Part shown: one piece after another, positions 50,998 to 59,900 of the stretch
How the letters are laid out: each line of letters opens with the position of its first letter
Position numbering within the stretch: position 1 is the stretch's first letter
Assembly (NCBI GenBank): GCA_031411495.1
Contig: JANOBD010000151.1
Location: 61,398 to 125,397 of the forward strand
From: JANOBD01 sp031411495
GTDB lineage: Bacteria > Planctomycetota > Phycisphaerae > Tepidisphaerales > Tepidisphaeraceae
Direction of reading: 5' to 3'
Length of the DNA stretch: 64,000 nt
Position numbers and translations under genes: made by a program
Notes under the pieces: generated by a model
What the model saw: only the letters and a program-made list of their open reading frames with translations
Database searches by the model: none
Told to the model about the DNA's origin: nothing

Positions 50998-51261
50998 ATG
51001 AAAAACTACGAACTGTCAGGAATTGTTAGAGGAACTTTAGCGCAATCAGACCAAGTAAAGGAAAACGGCGAAGACCTGCGCCTGCAAATCGTTCTGCCGC
51101 TTGATGGTGGTGGAACTCGAAAACGGATGGCGACCATCACCTTGGTGGCGCTGACTGAAACCGAGCAGGAACGGGTCGATGCTGATGTTCAATCGCTCTT
51201 GGCGGGCTGGGCTCGCAAGGCGATTTCAGAAATGGAGGGACGTCATGACGTCCAACTTTGA
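50998..51261 (+). CDS. Small unknown protein overlapping the serine recombinase
   Basis: An 87-residue soluble protein (start MKNYELSGIVRGTLAQSDQV, end KAISEMEGRHDVQL). Its 3' end overlaps the recombinase start by 17 bases in another frame, and its own stretch carries the recombinase ribosome binding site (GGAGGG). The pattern is compact alpha/beta, with no family recognised. Overlap and frame suggest translational coupling, so it may be a recombination partner. Confidence 0.55.
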   Translation: MKNYELSGIVRGTLAQSDQVKENGEDLRLQIVLPLDGGGTRKRMATITLVALTETEQERVDADVQSLLAGWARKAISEMEGRHDVQL

Positions 51262-53179
51262 AGACAGGAACCCCCTTCGCGGCAAGCGAGTCATCCGACT
51301 GGTCCGGTGTTCGACCAAGGGGCAGGCGGATACGAGCATCGTCGACCAAAACCATCTCTGCGCCGCGTTCGAAGAGCGGAACGAGATGATCTACGTCGAC
51401 ACGATGACGTTGGAGGGCGTCTCGGTTTCAATGCCGAAGACGTTCATCGATCAGATCATCGCGCGCAAGCGCACGCGAAACGACTTCGATGTCCTACTCG
51501 TGCAAGACACGAGTCGGCTAACGCGCAGCGGCATGAATCATGGCGCGCATCTTGAGTGGCTCCTTCGTGCCGCAGGCATCGAAATCATCTTCGTGCTCGA
51601 TGCCGTGCCGGAAGGCGATTTCGGCGAACTGATGCGCGGCATGCAGTACGTCAGCGGTCGACAAACGGCGAAAGGAATTTCGTCGAGCGCGACGCGCGGT
51701 GCTCAATCTGCGTTGGAAGACGGTCGAACTTCGTATTGCCGTCGACCGCCCTATGGAATTGACCGCCTTTACACGGGTGCCGACGGGGTTGAGCGATACA
51801 TCATCCAAAACAATGCGGACGGCAGTCAGGTCAAACTGGACCCAACGACACGCGAGGTGCTCGACAGGTTTGCCAAGATTGTGAACGCCTACAGCCACAA
51901 TCGTAAGCAGAAGGAAGAGCGCGTCATCCTCATACCGGGGGCGGCGGAGCAGATCGAAACGGTGCGTCGCATCTTCGCGCGGCGATACGCCGACGGTTGG
52001 GGTCTATGCCGAATCGCGCGAGAGTTGAACGATCTGGACGTCGTCGGCCCTACGGGCAAGCGATGGAGCATGGATTCGGTGAAGAATACTTTCATGAACG
52101 CTATCTACACAGGCCGCAGCATCGGCAACCTTTGGACGAACGGCATCTACAACATGCGAAGTCCGAATGAACCGAAGGCGACGAAGCTGACTGCGAAGCA
52201 GTTGAGCAGTCGTAAGCGCCCGGCGCGTCGCATTCGACCACGCGAAGATTGGATTATTCGCGACGAGCCAAGGTTGGTCGACTACCTCGAACCGCGCATC
52301 CGCGCTTTAGCGATCGCGGCGCAGGACAAATGGCTTGAGTCGAAGTCGGGTGGATATGAGCCGAAGGTCAACCGCGACCGTCACCGCGAATCGCCTTACA
52401 TGCTGAAGAACATCTTGACGAGCAAACAAGGCGGCCATGCGATGACGGGCAAGTCGCTGGGCCGAACGGGCAAACGACACCGCTACTACGGGATCAACCG
52501 CTCGAAGCGTTCGCCGCGCACCGCGGACAAGGTGCTGGCGAAATGCGTGCGCGCCGAGCCGGTCGAGCAGATCGTCATGAACGTGGTGCGCATGACGTTG
52601 CTTTCAGCGCCGATGCTCAAAGGCCAACTTAAGCGCGAAATCGAGACCGTCATGAAGCAGCATGGCGGCAGCGCCGAACGCATGGCGAAGTTGCAGACGC
52701 AGGTTGACGACCTCAAACGACGGCAGGCGTTCGTCATTAGAAACGTGACGCATTTGGGAGAGGATGAAGCGGCAAAGCAGTTGGCCGATCTGGCGCGCCA
52801 GAAAGATGACGCTCAACGGGCGCTGGCGCTTGAATCGCTGTCAGGGGCGATGCCGCTGGAAGATGCGGATGCGGTCGCCGAACGACTCATCGGCATGCTG
52901 CACTCGGTGGGTAAGACGATGAGCCTCTGTTGTCAGCCCGCGCTGCGGTCGCTGCTGCAGACGCTCGTCGCCAAGGCGGAGGTCGATTTAGAAACCGGGC
53001 ACCTCGACCTTGAGCTTCGGCTGCCAAAATCGGCCTTGGTGGCGCGGGATGCGGCGAGCCTCGTCGTGGAGTTTTCTTCAAGTCCTACCGACCAGGCACA
53101 TCAAGAAAGCCTTCTGCTGCAGCGGTTCCGGGCGATAAGGCTGCCGACGATGTACATCGTCTACAGCCGAGCGGCATAA
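51245..53179 (+). CDS. Large serine recombinase
   Basis: A 644-residue recombinase starting at 51245. The N-terminal resolvase domain has RLVRCSTKGQADTSIVDQN with the nucleophile Ser, then VLLVQDTSRLTRSG (DxxRLxR type). The recombinase domain includes RRIFARRYADGWGLCRIARE and LNDLDVVGPTGKRWSMDSVK. The region where family members carry a four-cysteine zinc ribbon reads LTSKQGGHAMTG with no cysteines, so the ribbon is lost or highly divergent. A coiled coil (about residues 450-525) follows. It would move DNA between att sites. It lies next to a tyrosine integrase, so two integration events may be layered here. Confidence 0.88.
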   Translation: MTSNFEDRNPLRGKRVIRLVRCSTKGQADTSIVDQNHLCAAFEERNEMIYVDTMTLEGVSVSMPKTFIDQIIARKRTRNDFDVLLVQDTSRLTRSGMNHGAHLEWLLRAAGIEIIFVLDAVPEGDFGELMRGMQYVSGRQTAKGISSSATRGAQSALEDGRTSYCRRPPYGIDRLYTGADGVERYIIQNNADGSQVKLDPTTREVLDRFAKIVNAYSHNRKQKEERVILIPGAAEQIETVRRIFARRYADGWGLCRIARELNDLDVVGPTGKRWSMDSVKNTFMNAIYTGRSIGNLWTNGIYNMRSPNEPKATKLTAKQLSSRKRPARRIRPREDWIIRDEPRLVDYLEPRIRALAIAAQDKWLESKSGGYEPKVNRDRHRESPYMLKNILTSKQGGHAMTGKSLGRTGKRHRYYGINRSKRSPRTADKVLAKCVRAEPVEQIVMNVVRMTLLSAPMLKGQLKREIETVMKQHGGSAERMAKLQTQVDDLKRRQAFVIRNVTHLGEDEAAKQLADLARQKDDAQRALALESLSGAMPLEDADAVAERLIGMLHSVGKTMSLCCQPALRSLLQTLVAKAEVDLETGHLDLELRLPKSALVARDAASLVVEFSSSPTDQAHQESLLLQRFRAIRLPTMYIVYSRAA

Positions 53180-53206
53180 CCGTTCCGCCAACAAAGGAAG
53201 CATTAC

Positions 53207-53235
53207 AGCGGCGCGACCACCTTGGTCGCGCCGCT
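53207..53235. terminator. Strong hairpin after the serine recombinase
   Basis: AGCGGCGCGACCA and its complement form a 13-bp perfect stem with loop CCT, 28 bases past the recombinase stop. The T tract is short, but the stem is strong. Confidence 0.7.
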
Positions 53236-53353
53236 TGGCGTTGATGACGACCGTCGTCCGTGCGGTTTTCATCTCCAAAACCGCGCGAAAACCACTCTTC
53301 AAAACGCCGGGATGGCCGTCAGACCTTCTCCAGTAAAAAAGGGGCGAATTCGT

Positions 53354-53578
53354 ATGGCCGCCAACAGCGTCGACATTTTTGCGACCGACATTTCGTCGTC
53401 GCGTCAGTCGCTGCGTTTTGGGTCGGTTTCCTCGCTCGTGACGTTCATCGTCGTCGCGGCGTTCGGGACTGCCCTTTGGAGTGCCATATGGACCTCTCTC
53501 GCATCAGGACGACGCCGCGGCGGCTCGTCTTTCGGGAACTCGGAATCGAAGTTCCGAGTCCCTCGACTGTCAGATTAG
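53354..53578 (+). CDS. Possible small single-span membrane protein
   Basis: A 74-residue frame (start MAANSVDIFATDISSSRQSL) with one hydrophobic helix, LVTFIVVAAFGTALWSAIW, and a Gly/Arg/Ser-rich tail. It overlaps the next gene in another frame by about 90 bases, and its ribosome binding site is weak. It may be real or chance. Confidence 0.4.
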   Translation: MAANSVDIFATDISSSRQSLRFGSVSSLVTFIVVAAFGTALWSAIWTSLASGRRRGGSSFGNSESKFRVPRLSD

Positions 53579-54126
53579 CGCTGACCCGCGCCCGCAATCG
53601 CGGCTATCTCGTCGCCTACCACCCCGCGCCACCGGCGTACGATGAGCCGCTGGTGCAGGTGCCGGTGTCGAGTCCGATGGCGGCGCTTTACCGGTGGCTT
53701 TCAGTCCATCCTCCACTGACGCCGATGCCGCGCGGGATGGTCGAGAGTCGAACGGGATGGGAGCTGACGCATCCGCTCTGCGGCTCAGCGCTCGCTCGGG
53801 TCAGCTTGGCGATCGTCAGCAAGGACGGCTTCAACGTCGTCCTGCGCCCGTCGCCGCTGCAATTTGCCCATCGGGTCAACGCATGTCGCTACCCATCCGT
53901 CGAGGTAGAGCATGACTGCGCCACGCTCGTGGCGGAGGCCATCGGCCTTCGCATCCATCCGATTCTCATCGGCGATGAGCTGCGCCTGAAAGCGGCGCTG
54001 ATCTACGACGAATACGGCATCGACGTCGACGGACTGCTCGACGGAAAACGCGAGTCGCTACTGCGATCGCGCTGGCAGTTCCCCCATCCCATGCCGATGG
54101 CCGAGCACCTCGATCCACCGTTCTGA
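53488..54126 (+). CDS. Unknown phage-like protein
   Basis: A 212-residue protein. The ATG at 53488 has GGAG six bases before it, which argues against the longer frame from 53260. The sequence is soluble (MDLSRIRTTPRRLVFRELGI, then RARNRGYLVAYHPAPPAYDE, and HDCATLVAEAIGLRIHPILI). No family or motif was recognised. It begins a run of four closely spaced genes ending with the Gam-like gene, which suggests a common module. Confidence 0.55.
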   Translation: MDLSRIRTTPRRLVFRELGIEVPSPSTVRLALTRARNRGYLVAYHPAPPAYDEPLVQVPVSSPMAALYRWLSVHPPLTPMPRGMVESRTGWELTHPLCGSALARVSLAIVSKDGFNVVLRPSPLQFAHRVNACRYPSVEVEHDCATLVAEAIGLRIHPILIGDELRLKAALIYDEYGIDVDGLLDGKRESLLRSRWQFPHPMPMAEHLDPPF

Positions 54127-54148
54127 ACTTCACCGGAAAGGAACTAAC

Positions 54149-54682
54149 ATGTACCCAAAAATTATACAGTCCAGTTTTGATGGCCGTGAACGCTGCAGGA
54201 AATGCAAGTCCAATCTGAGCACCAGCGACATCGCCTTAGTCGGCGTTCGACCGCCAGACCCTTGGCGGAATCGTCCGCTCGGTTTGTACCTGACCGTCTG
54301 TCCGTTGTGCGGCCACAAAACCGAAACCAGCTTCGACATCACGCTCGCTGACCTCATCACAGCGATAAAAGCGAAATGGGCCGAGTTCGAGAGCGCGCCG
54401 TCAGCGGAACCGATGCCGTTCACGCTGCCGCACAAGAATGCTCCGCCAAAGGAGCCCGAAACAACGATCGAGGAGCCGTCTACACCTAAGCCGGTGCGAC
54501 CCAGTCGGCGAAGCAATCAGCCGCTCCAACCGCCGACAGCAGCCGAGATCAAGCGATTCCTCGCGCGCTTAAAAGTGACGTCGTTCAAAACAAACAGCAA
54601 GAGCTACGAGAAATTGACCGGCCCGCCGCGCCGTAAGCCGCTCGACGAGAAGGACATCAAAGGCCCAGGGGAGGATGACTAA
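54149..54682 (+). CDS. Zinc-ribbon protein with disordered tail
   Basis: A 177-residue protein with AAGGA before the ATG. A zinc ribbon is visible as CRKC (residues 16-19) and CPLC (51-54). The rest is Pro-, Lys- and Glu-rich and predicted disordered, ending DEKDIKGPGEDD. Its stop codon overlaps the start of the Gam-like gene by one base (TAATG). It may bind DNA or a partner of the Gam-like protein. Function is unknown. Confidence 0.6.
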   Translation: MYPKIIQSSFDGRERCRKCKSNLSTSDIALVGVRPPDPWRNRPLGLYLTVCPLCGHKTETSFDITLADLITAIKAKWAEFESAPSAEPMPFTLPHKNAPPKEPETTIEEPSTPKPVRPSRRSNQPLQPPTAAEIKRFLARLKVTSFKTNSKSYEKLTGPPRRKPLDEKDIKGPGEDD

Positions 54683-55200
54683 TGGACGACAACCACGAAC
54701 TACAGCCGCTTCCGGGCGACGAGCGTGACGAAATGCCGTCGATAGACGACGGCTTCCGAATCGTCGATGAAGTGAGTGCCAACTGGGTTGTGCGAAAAAT
54801 CACAGAATCTCGTCGTTATGCGGATCGTGTCCGCGCTTGGGGCGCTGTCGAGATTCGTCGCGCCGAACGAGATGAACAGTTCTTCCTCAACCGCTTTGCT
54901 CAAGATTTGGAAGTGTGGTGCCTGCAACAGATTGCCGGCAACGGCGGGCGGCGTCGTAGCCTGAATCTGCCCGCAGGGAGCATCGGCTTTCGAACCTGCC
55001 GAGCGACGCTCCACATCGTGAATAACACTGAACTGCTGGCGTGGTGTCGGGCGAATCTGCCTGATGCGATCGAAGTCATCGAGCGGGTCGCGAAAACCCC
55101 TCTTCAAGTCTTTCTGGAAGCGAACGGCGAATTGCCCGCCGGGGTCGAATTCGTGCCGCGAGGCGACCGGTTTTATGTCGAACGGTCTTCGACCGGATGA
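54682..55200 (+). CDS. Gam-like host-nuclease inhibitor (DNA-end-binding) protein
   Basis: A 172-residue protein. The core segment RSLNLPAGSIGFRTCRATLH, preceded by an N-terminal helix (RRAERDEQFFLNRFAQDLEV) and followed by LAWCRANLPDAIEVIERVAK, fits the Mu Gam family, which binds double-strand DNA ends and blocks exonucleases such as RecBCD. Mobile elements use it to protect linear DNA. No Mu transposase or tail genes are present, so it is likely a stand-alone accessory. Its start overlaps the previous stop. Confidence 0.72.
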   Translation: MDDNHELQPLPGDERDEMPSIDDGFRIVDEVSANWVVRKITESRRYADRVRAWGAVEIRRAERDEQFFLNRFAQDLEVWCLQQIAGNGGRRRSLNLPAGSIGFRTCRATLHIVNNTELLAWCRANLPDAIEVIERVAKTPLQVFLEANGELPAGVEFVPRGDRFYVERSSTG

Positions 55201-55225
55201 GGTCCGCCGATCGGCCAGGGCTAAA

Positions 55226-55474
55226 TCAGTCAAGAAACTCGACGACGCGTGCGAAGGCTTTGGTCGGGCTGACGTCGCACGCCTTTGCCCACGCGACGAA
55301 CTCGGTGACATCCACCCGGCGGTTCGCGGTTTCGCAGTTGTAAATCCAACTTTGCGGACGCTTCAGCCTCGTGCCGAGGTCGCGTTGGGTGAGTTGAGCT
55401 TGCTCTCGCAGTTCGCGCAGCAACGCCGGCAGCTTGCGGTAAGCGGGTAGCTGTTGCGACTTTCTCGACACCAA
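55226..55474 (-). CDS. XRE-type repressor, probably autoregulated
   Basis: An 82-residue protein starting at TTG 55474 or GTG 55471. It is a compact Cro/C1 HTH: LLRELREQAQLTQRDLGTRL then KRPQSWIYNCETANRRVDVT, EFVAWAKACDVSPTKA. It is divergent from the 55581 gene and overlaps one of three identical-type inverted repeats in the shared upstream region, which are probably its own operators. It would repress itself and the 55581 gene. Confidence 0.8.
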   Translation of the reverse strand: MVSRKSQQLPAYRKLPALLRELREQAQLTQRDLGTRLKRPQSWIYNCETANRRVDVTEFVAWAKACDVSPTKAFARVVEFLD

Positions 55475-55543
55475 AACAGTGTCACAGCGATTCGGTTTGA
55501 CACGATTTCAGTGTCGCTCCATGATGACACTGTTTGAGTGTCA
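55466..55543. promoter_or_regulatory. Three TGACAC-N7-GTGTCA operators
   Basis: Inverted repeats with an identical seven-base spacer occur at 55466-55484 (CGACAC..GTGTCA), 55498-55516 (TGACAC..GTGTCG) and 55525-55543 (TGACAC..GTGTCA). Centres are 32 and 27 bases apart, close to three turns of helix. They lie between the XRE repressor start and the 55581 gene, so co-operative repressor binding is likely. Confidence 0.8.
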
Positions 55544-55580
55544 CATCTGATATGCGATTAGGTGACAGGCGGGACATTCT

Positions 55581-56567
55581 ATGATTCAACTTCAATGCGA
55601 CGGTTGCGGAAAAGCCATGAAGGTTGCCGACGGCATGGCGGGGAAACGCGGAAAATGCCCTCGATGCAAAACGACGCTGAACGTCCCCGTACCTCACGAT
55701 AATGACGGCGAAATCGACTTTGACGGCTTGCGCGAGTTAGTGCCGGACGACCCGATACCGGCCGCGCCGCGACGATCGCCGCAGCGTGCGATCCCATCGC
55801 GGCCGGCCCGCCGTATGGGCCCGCCGGAACGCTTGCGACAGGACTCGTCAAAGCCCGCACGGCGCTTTCCGGTATTTCCGTTATTACTCGCCATCGCCGC
55901 AATCGGCATTATCGTGATCTGGCAGAGTGGCCGCGTTCAGGAGTTTGCGTCATACAGCGCAGATTTGGTTCCCGCGCGGGATGGCAACAGCGACCGTAAA
56001 TCGGATGGAAGTCGCACGTCAGCTCAAACCTCGGATGCAGTCGTTCGGGCAGCCCCAGATGCGCAACGACAAGCGGCCGACGCTGCTCGCGCACGATCGC
56101 TGCAAATCGTTGCGCAGCAGAAGGCGTCGCTTCGCGCTTTCATGCAGAACGTTGAACCCTTCGAACGGGAACTTCGGTCGCTGCTGAATGCTCAAAACAT
56201 CGGCGTCAACTATCCCGAATTCGGCAATCGGGTCCGCCGTCTCGCGGATGCTTACGACTACATTCCGGATGGCGCTGGCATCCCGAGTTTCACAATCCGA
56301 GAGGGCATCGGCAACTTGAAGACTGGGAACGGAACGTTCATGGCCTACGGCGCCAGTGTTCGTCCGGCCGCGCAGACAATACTGCATTCCCGCAAGATTA
56401 TTCTCGACGCGTGGAAGACAGGCATCACGAATCCCGAGTTCGGCGGCATGGGAATCGTCCAGGATGGCTTCAAGCAGAGTTTCGACTACTTCTTCAGTCG
56501 AAATGATTCGGCGAGGAGCGCATTGAACATGAGTGATGATGAATGGCTAAAGATGTTTCCCCAATAG
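55581..56567 (+). CDS. Zinc-ribbon plus membrane protein of planctomycete type
   Basis: A 328-residue protein. The N-terminus CDGCGKAMKVADGMAGKRGK then CPRC is a zinc ribbon frequently found at the start of planctomycete membrane proteins. A Pro/Arg-rich linker leads to one transmembrane helix (FPLLLAIAAIGIIVIW, about 95-112). The rest is soluble, helical (LQIVAQQKASLRAFMQNVEP, then NVEPFERELRSLLNAQNIGV) and of unknown fold. It is divergent from, and probably controlled by, the XRE repressor. Function unknown. Confidence 0.7.
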   Translation: MIQLQCDGCGKAMKVADGMAGKRGKCPRCKTTLNVPVPHDNDGEIDFDGLRELVPDDPIPAAPRRSPQRAIPSRPARRMGPPERLRQDSSKPARRFPVFPLLLAIAAIGIIVIWQSGRVQEFASYSADLVPARDGNSDRKSDGSRTSAQTSDAVVRAAPDAQRQAADAARARSLQIVAQQKASLRAFMQNVEPFERELRSLLNAQNIGVNYPEFGNRVRRLADAYDYIPDGAGIPSFTIREGIGNLKTGNGTFMAYGASVRPAAQTILHSRKIILDAWKTGITNPEFGGMGIVQDGFKQSFDYFFSRNDSARSALNMSDDEWLKMFPQ

Positions 56568-56671
56568 CGAGTCGATTTGATCTCATGCACGAAATAAATG
56601 CGAAGCGAATGCGACTTCCGATCGGACGGATCGCGGGAGAGGGCCTGCACGAGCGGCGATTGCAAAATCGT

Positions 56672-56965
56672 TTAGCCATCCCGCCGACCCGCCTGTTTCC
56701 ATTCGTGCGTCATCCATCCGGCCCATGCCGGCAAAAAAACATCTGCCAGCACAAGCCAAGCGTAAGTGTGAACATGACGGTGTAGCAACAGCAAAGCCAA
56801 GGCGGGCCAGGCTGTTGCTGTCCAAGCGATCCCAGTCATGCCCCAGAGAATGGCCGCCTCTACGCCAAGTCGTCGAGGTTCGGTTTTCGAAGCGTCGTCA
56901 AATGCCCGCTTACGGGTTCGGTCCCGATGCTTCCGCCGGCGTTTTTTCTGCGCTGGCTTTCCCAT
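56672..56965 (-). CDS. Small membrane protein at the end of the efflux operon
   Basis: A 97-residue protein starting four bases after the stop of the czcA-like gene. Its N-terminus is very basic (KKRRRKHRDRTRKR), followed by two hydrophobic segments (VEAAILWGMTGIAWTATAW and YAWLVLADVFLPAWAGWM). The tight spacing suggests membership in the efflux operon; no family is known. Confidence 0.6.
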   Translation of the reverse strand: MGKPAQKKRRRKHRDRTRKRAFDDASKTEPRRLGVEAAILWGMTGIAWTATAWPALALLLLHRHVHTYAWLVLADVFLPAWAGWMTHEWKQAGRRDG

Positions 56966-56968
56966 GAG

Positions 56969-59900
56969 TCAGTTTCCGGCAACGTGGGGGACTGTGACCG
57001 AAGGAACGGCGACCTCCGGAATTACGCTTTGCGGCGGCGCATTTCGCTTCTCAGGCTTGTGCCACATCCGATACAGCGCGGGCAGCACGAACAACGTCAG
57101 TACGGTGGCTGAAATCAGCCCGCCAATGACGACAGTCGCCAGCGGTTTTTGAACCTCGGCCCCTGCGCCGTGCGCCAGCGCCATCGGAACAAAGCCCAGG
57201 ATGGCGACCATGCCGGTCATCAGCACTGCGCGCAGGCGCGTCGCTGGCCCTTCGAAGACTGCGTCATCGAGTGACACGCCTTCGTGACGAATCTGGTTGA
57301 TATGTGTGACCATCACCAGTCCGTTGAGAACAGCGACGCCTGAAAGTGCGATGAAGCCGACCGCCGCAGAGATACTGAACGGCATGTCGCGCAACCAGAG
57401 TGCGACGACGCCGCCGGTCAACGCGAGCGGGATACACGCGAACACCATGACGGCGTATTTCACCGAATTGAACGAAGTGAACAGCAACAGGAAGATCACG
57501 AAGAAGCAGATCGGCACGACGATCATCAGCCGTGATCGAGCGGCCTGAAGATTCTCGAACTGACCTCCCCACGTCAGCCAGTTGCCAGGAGGGATTTTGA
57601 CCTGTTGGTCGATCTTCTTTTGAGCTTCCGCGACGAACGAGCCAATGTCGCGACCGCGGACGTTCGTCTGGACGACCACGCGGCGCTTGCCGTTTTCCCG
57701 GCTAATCTGGTTCGGTCCTTCTGAGACGGTAACTTTCGCAACGGAACCGAGGGGCACAAACGCTGGCGGACTTGCGGCTTCAGCGTCCGCGCCGTCACCG
57801 GCAGAAGCCGTCTGCTGTGAGTTGCCGTCTTGCGGGATCGGAATCGGCAGTGACGTGAGATTGTCGATTTGCCGACGGACGTCGTCGGGCAGTCGAACAA
57901 TCAGGTCGAAGCGCTTGTCGCCTTGGAAAACCATTCCAGCTTCGCGACCACCCATTGCAACTGCGACGACATCTTGAACGTCCGCGATGCTCAGTCCGTA
58001 ACGGCTTACGGCGTCTCGATCGATTTCGACATTCATCACCGGCAGGCCGTCGGTCTGCTCGACCTTGACGTCAGCCGAACCCTCGACGCTCTGAAGGACG
58101 GCGGCGACTTGATCGGCAACGGGGACCATCTCCTCGAAGCTCTCGCCGTAAACCTTCACAGCCACATCGCCGCGCGTGCCGGCGATCAGTTCATTAAATC
58201 GCATCTGAATGGGCTGGGTGAACTCCAACGTGTTGCCAGGAACTGACGCAAGCGCCTCGCCCATCCGCTCGATGAGGTGCTCTTTCTCTTCGCTCGGGTC
58301 TGGCCACTGCGCCCTCGGCTTCACGATGACGAAGTTGTCCGTGACGTTCTGCGGCATTGGATCGGATGCAAGCTCCGCCGTGCCGGTCTTTGAGAACATG
58401 AATGCCACTTCTGGGAACGTGATGAGCTTCTCCTCGATGTCCTGTTGGAACTTCATCGACTCCGCGAGCGACGTGCTCGGGATGCGGCCAATCGAGATCG
58501 CGATGTTGCCCTCGTCCAAGGACGGAATGAATTCTTGACCGAGCCGAGTGAAGAGCCACGCTGATCCGACGAAGAGCAGGACGCCAACCGCAACGACGGG
58601 GTAACGCAGCCGCAAGGTGTGACGAAGAAGCGGGCGGTAGCCTTTGCCGGACTTTCGAACGATCCAGTTCTCCTTTTCGGCGACGTTGCCGGTCATGCAG
58701 ATGGCGACCATCGCCGGGAGGAAAGTGAATGACAGGATGAATGCGGCGATGAGTGCCAACAGCACCGTCACACCCATCGGGGTGAACATCTTGCCTTCAA
58801 CGCCGGTCAGCGCGAGCAGCGGAATATAGACGGTGATGATGATCGCTTGACCGAACGCGACGGGGCGAACCATTTGACCGGCAGCATTTGCTACTTCGTG
58901 CAGTCGTTCCGCGAGTGTAAGTTTTCGGCCCAGCGCGTGCTGGCGCTCTCCGAGAACACGTAGACAGTTTTCGACCATGAAGACGCCACCATCGACGATG
59001 ATGCCGAAGTCGATCGCGCCGAGGCTGAGCAGGTTTCCTGTCGTACCGGTCTTCAACATCCCGGTTGCGGTCATCAGCATTGATAGCGGGATCATTGCGG
59101 CGATGATCAACGCGGCGCGGATGTTGCCGAGCAACGCGATGAACACCACGATGACGAGGATTGCACCTTCGACAAGGTTCTTCTGAACGGTAGCGAGCGT
59201 GCGATCCACAAACTCCGTGCGGTTCAAAACCGCTTTGGCTTCGATGTCTGGTGGAAGCGCCTTGACGATCTGCGTCATCTTCGCATCAACGTCCGCCGCC
59301 ACCGTTCGGCTGTTCGCGCCCAACAACATGAGAGCCGTGCCGATGACAGCCTCGCGACCATTTTCGCTGGCGGCTCCGGTCCGAAGTTCGCCGCCCATGT
59401 CTACGTTCGCGACGTCACTGATGCGAATTGGAGTGCCGTTGCGGTTGCCGACGACGATCTCTGCGATCTGCTTCGAATTCTCGATTCGCCCTGCGGCGCG
59501 AACAAGGTAGATCTCGCCCTTGTGTTCGACGAAGCCGGCACCGGTGCTGACATTGTTTCGTTCGAGCGCCTCAATCACGTTTTGGAAGCTCAGCCCATAA
59601 CTGATCAATTTCGCGGGATACGGCTGAACGAGATACTGCTTGTCGTAGCCGCCGATCGAGTCCACGCCGGCGACGCCAACGACGTTGCGCAGTTGCGGGC
59701 TGATGATCCAATCCTGAACTGTTCGAAGGTAGCTCGCCTTTTGAACATTATTCGTCAGCCGCTCGCCCTCTGGGGTGAGGTATGCGCCATCTGCTTGCCA
59801 GCCCGGCTTGCCATCCTGAACGACAGCGCCCTTGCCATCTGGGTGCTCGAAGCGGACAGAATACATGTAGATTTCGCCCAGACCGGTTGAGACCGGACCC

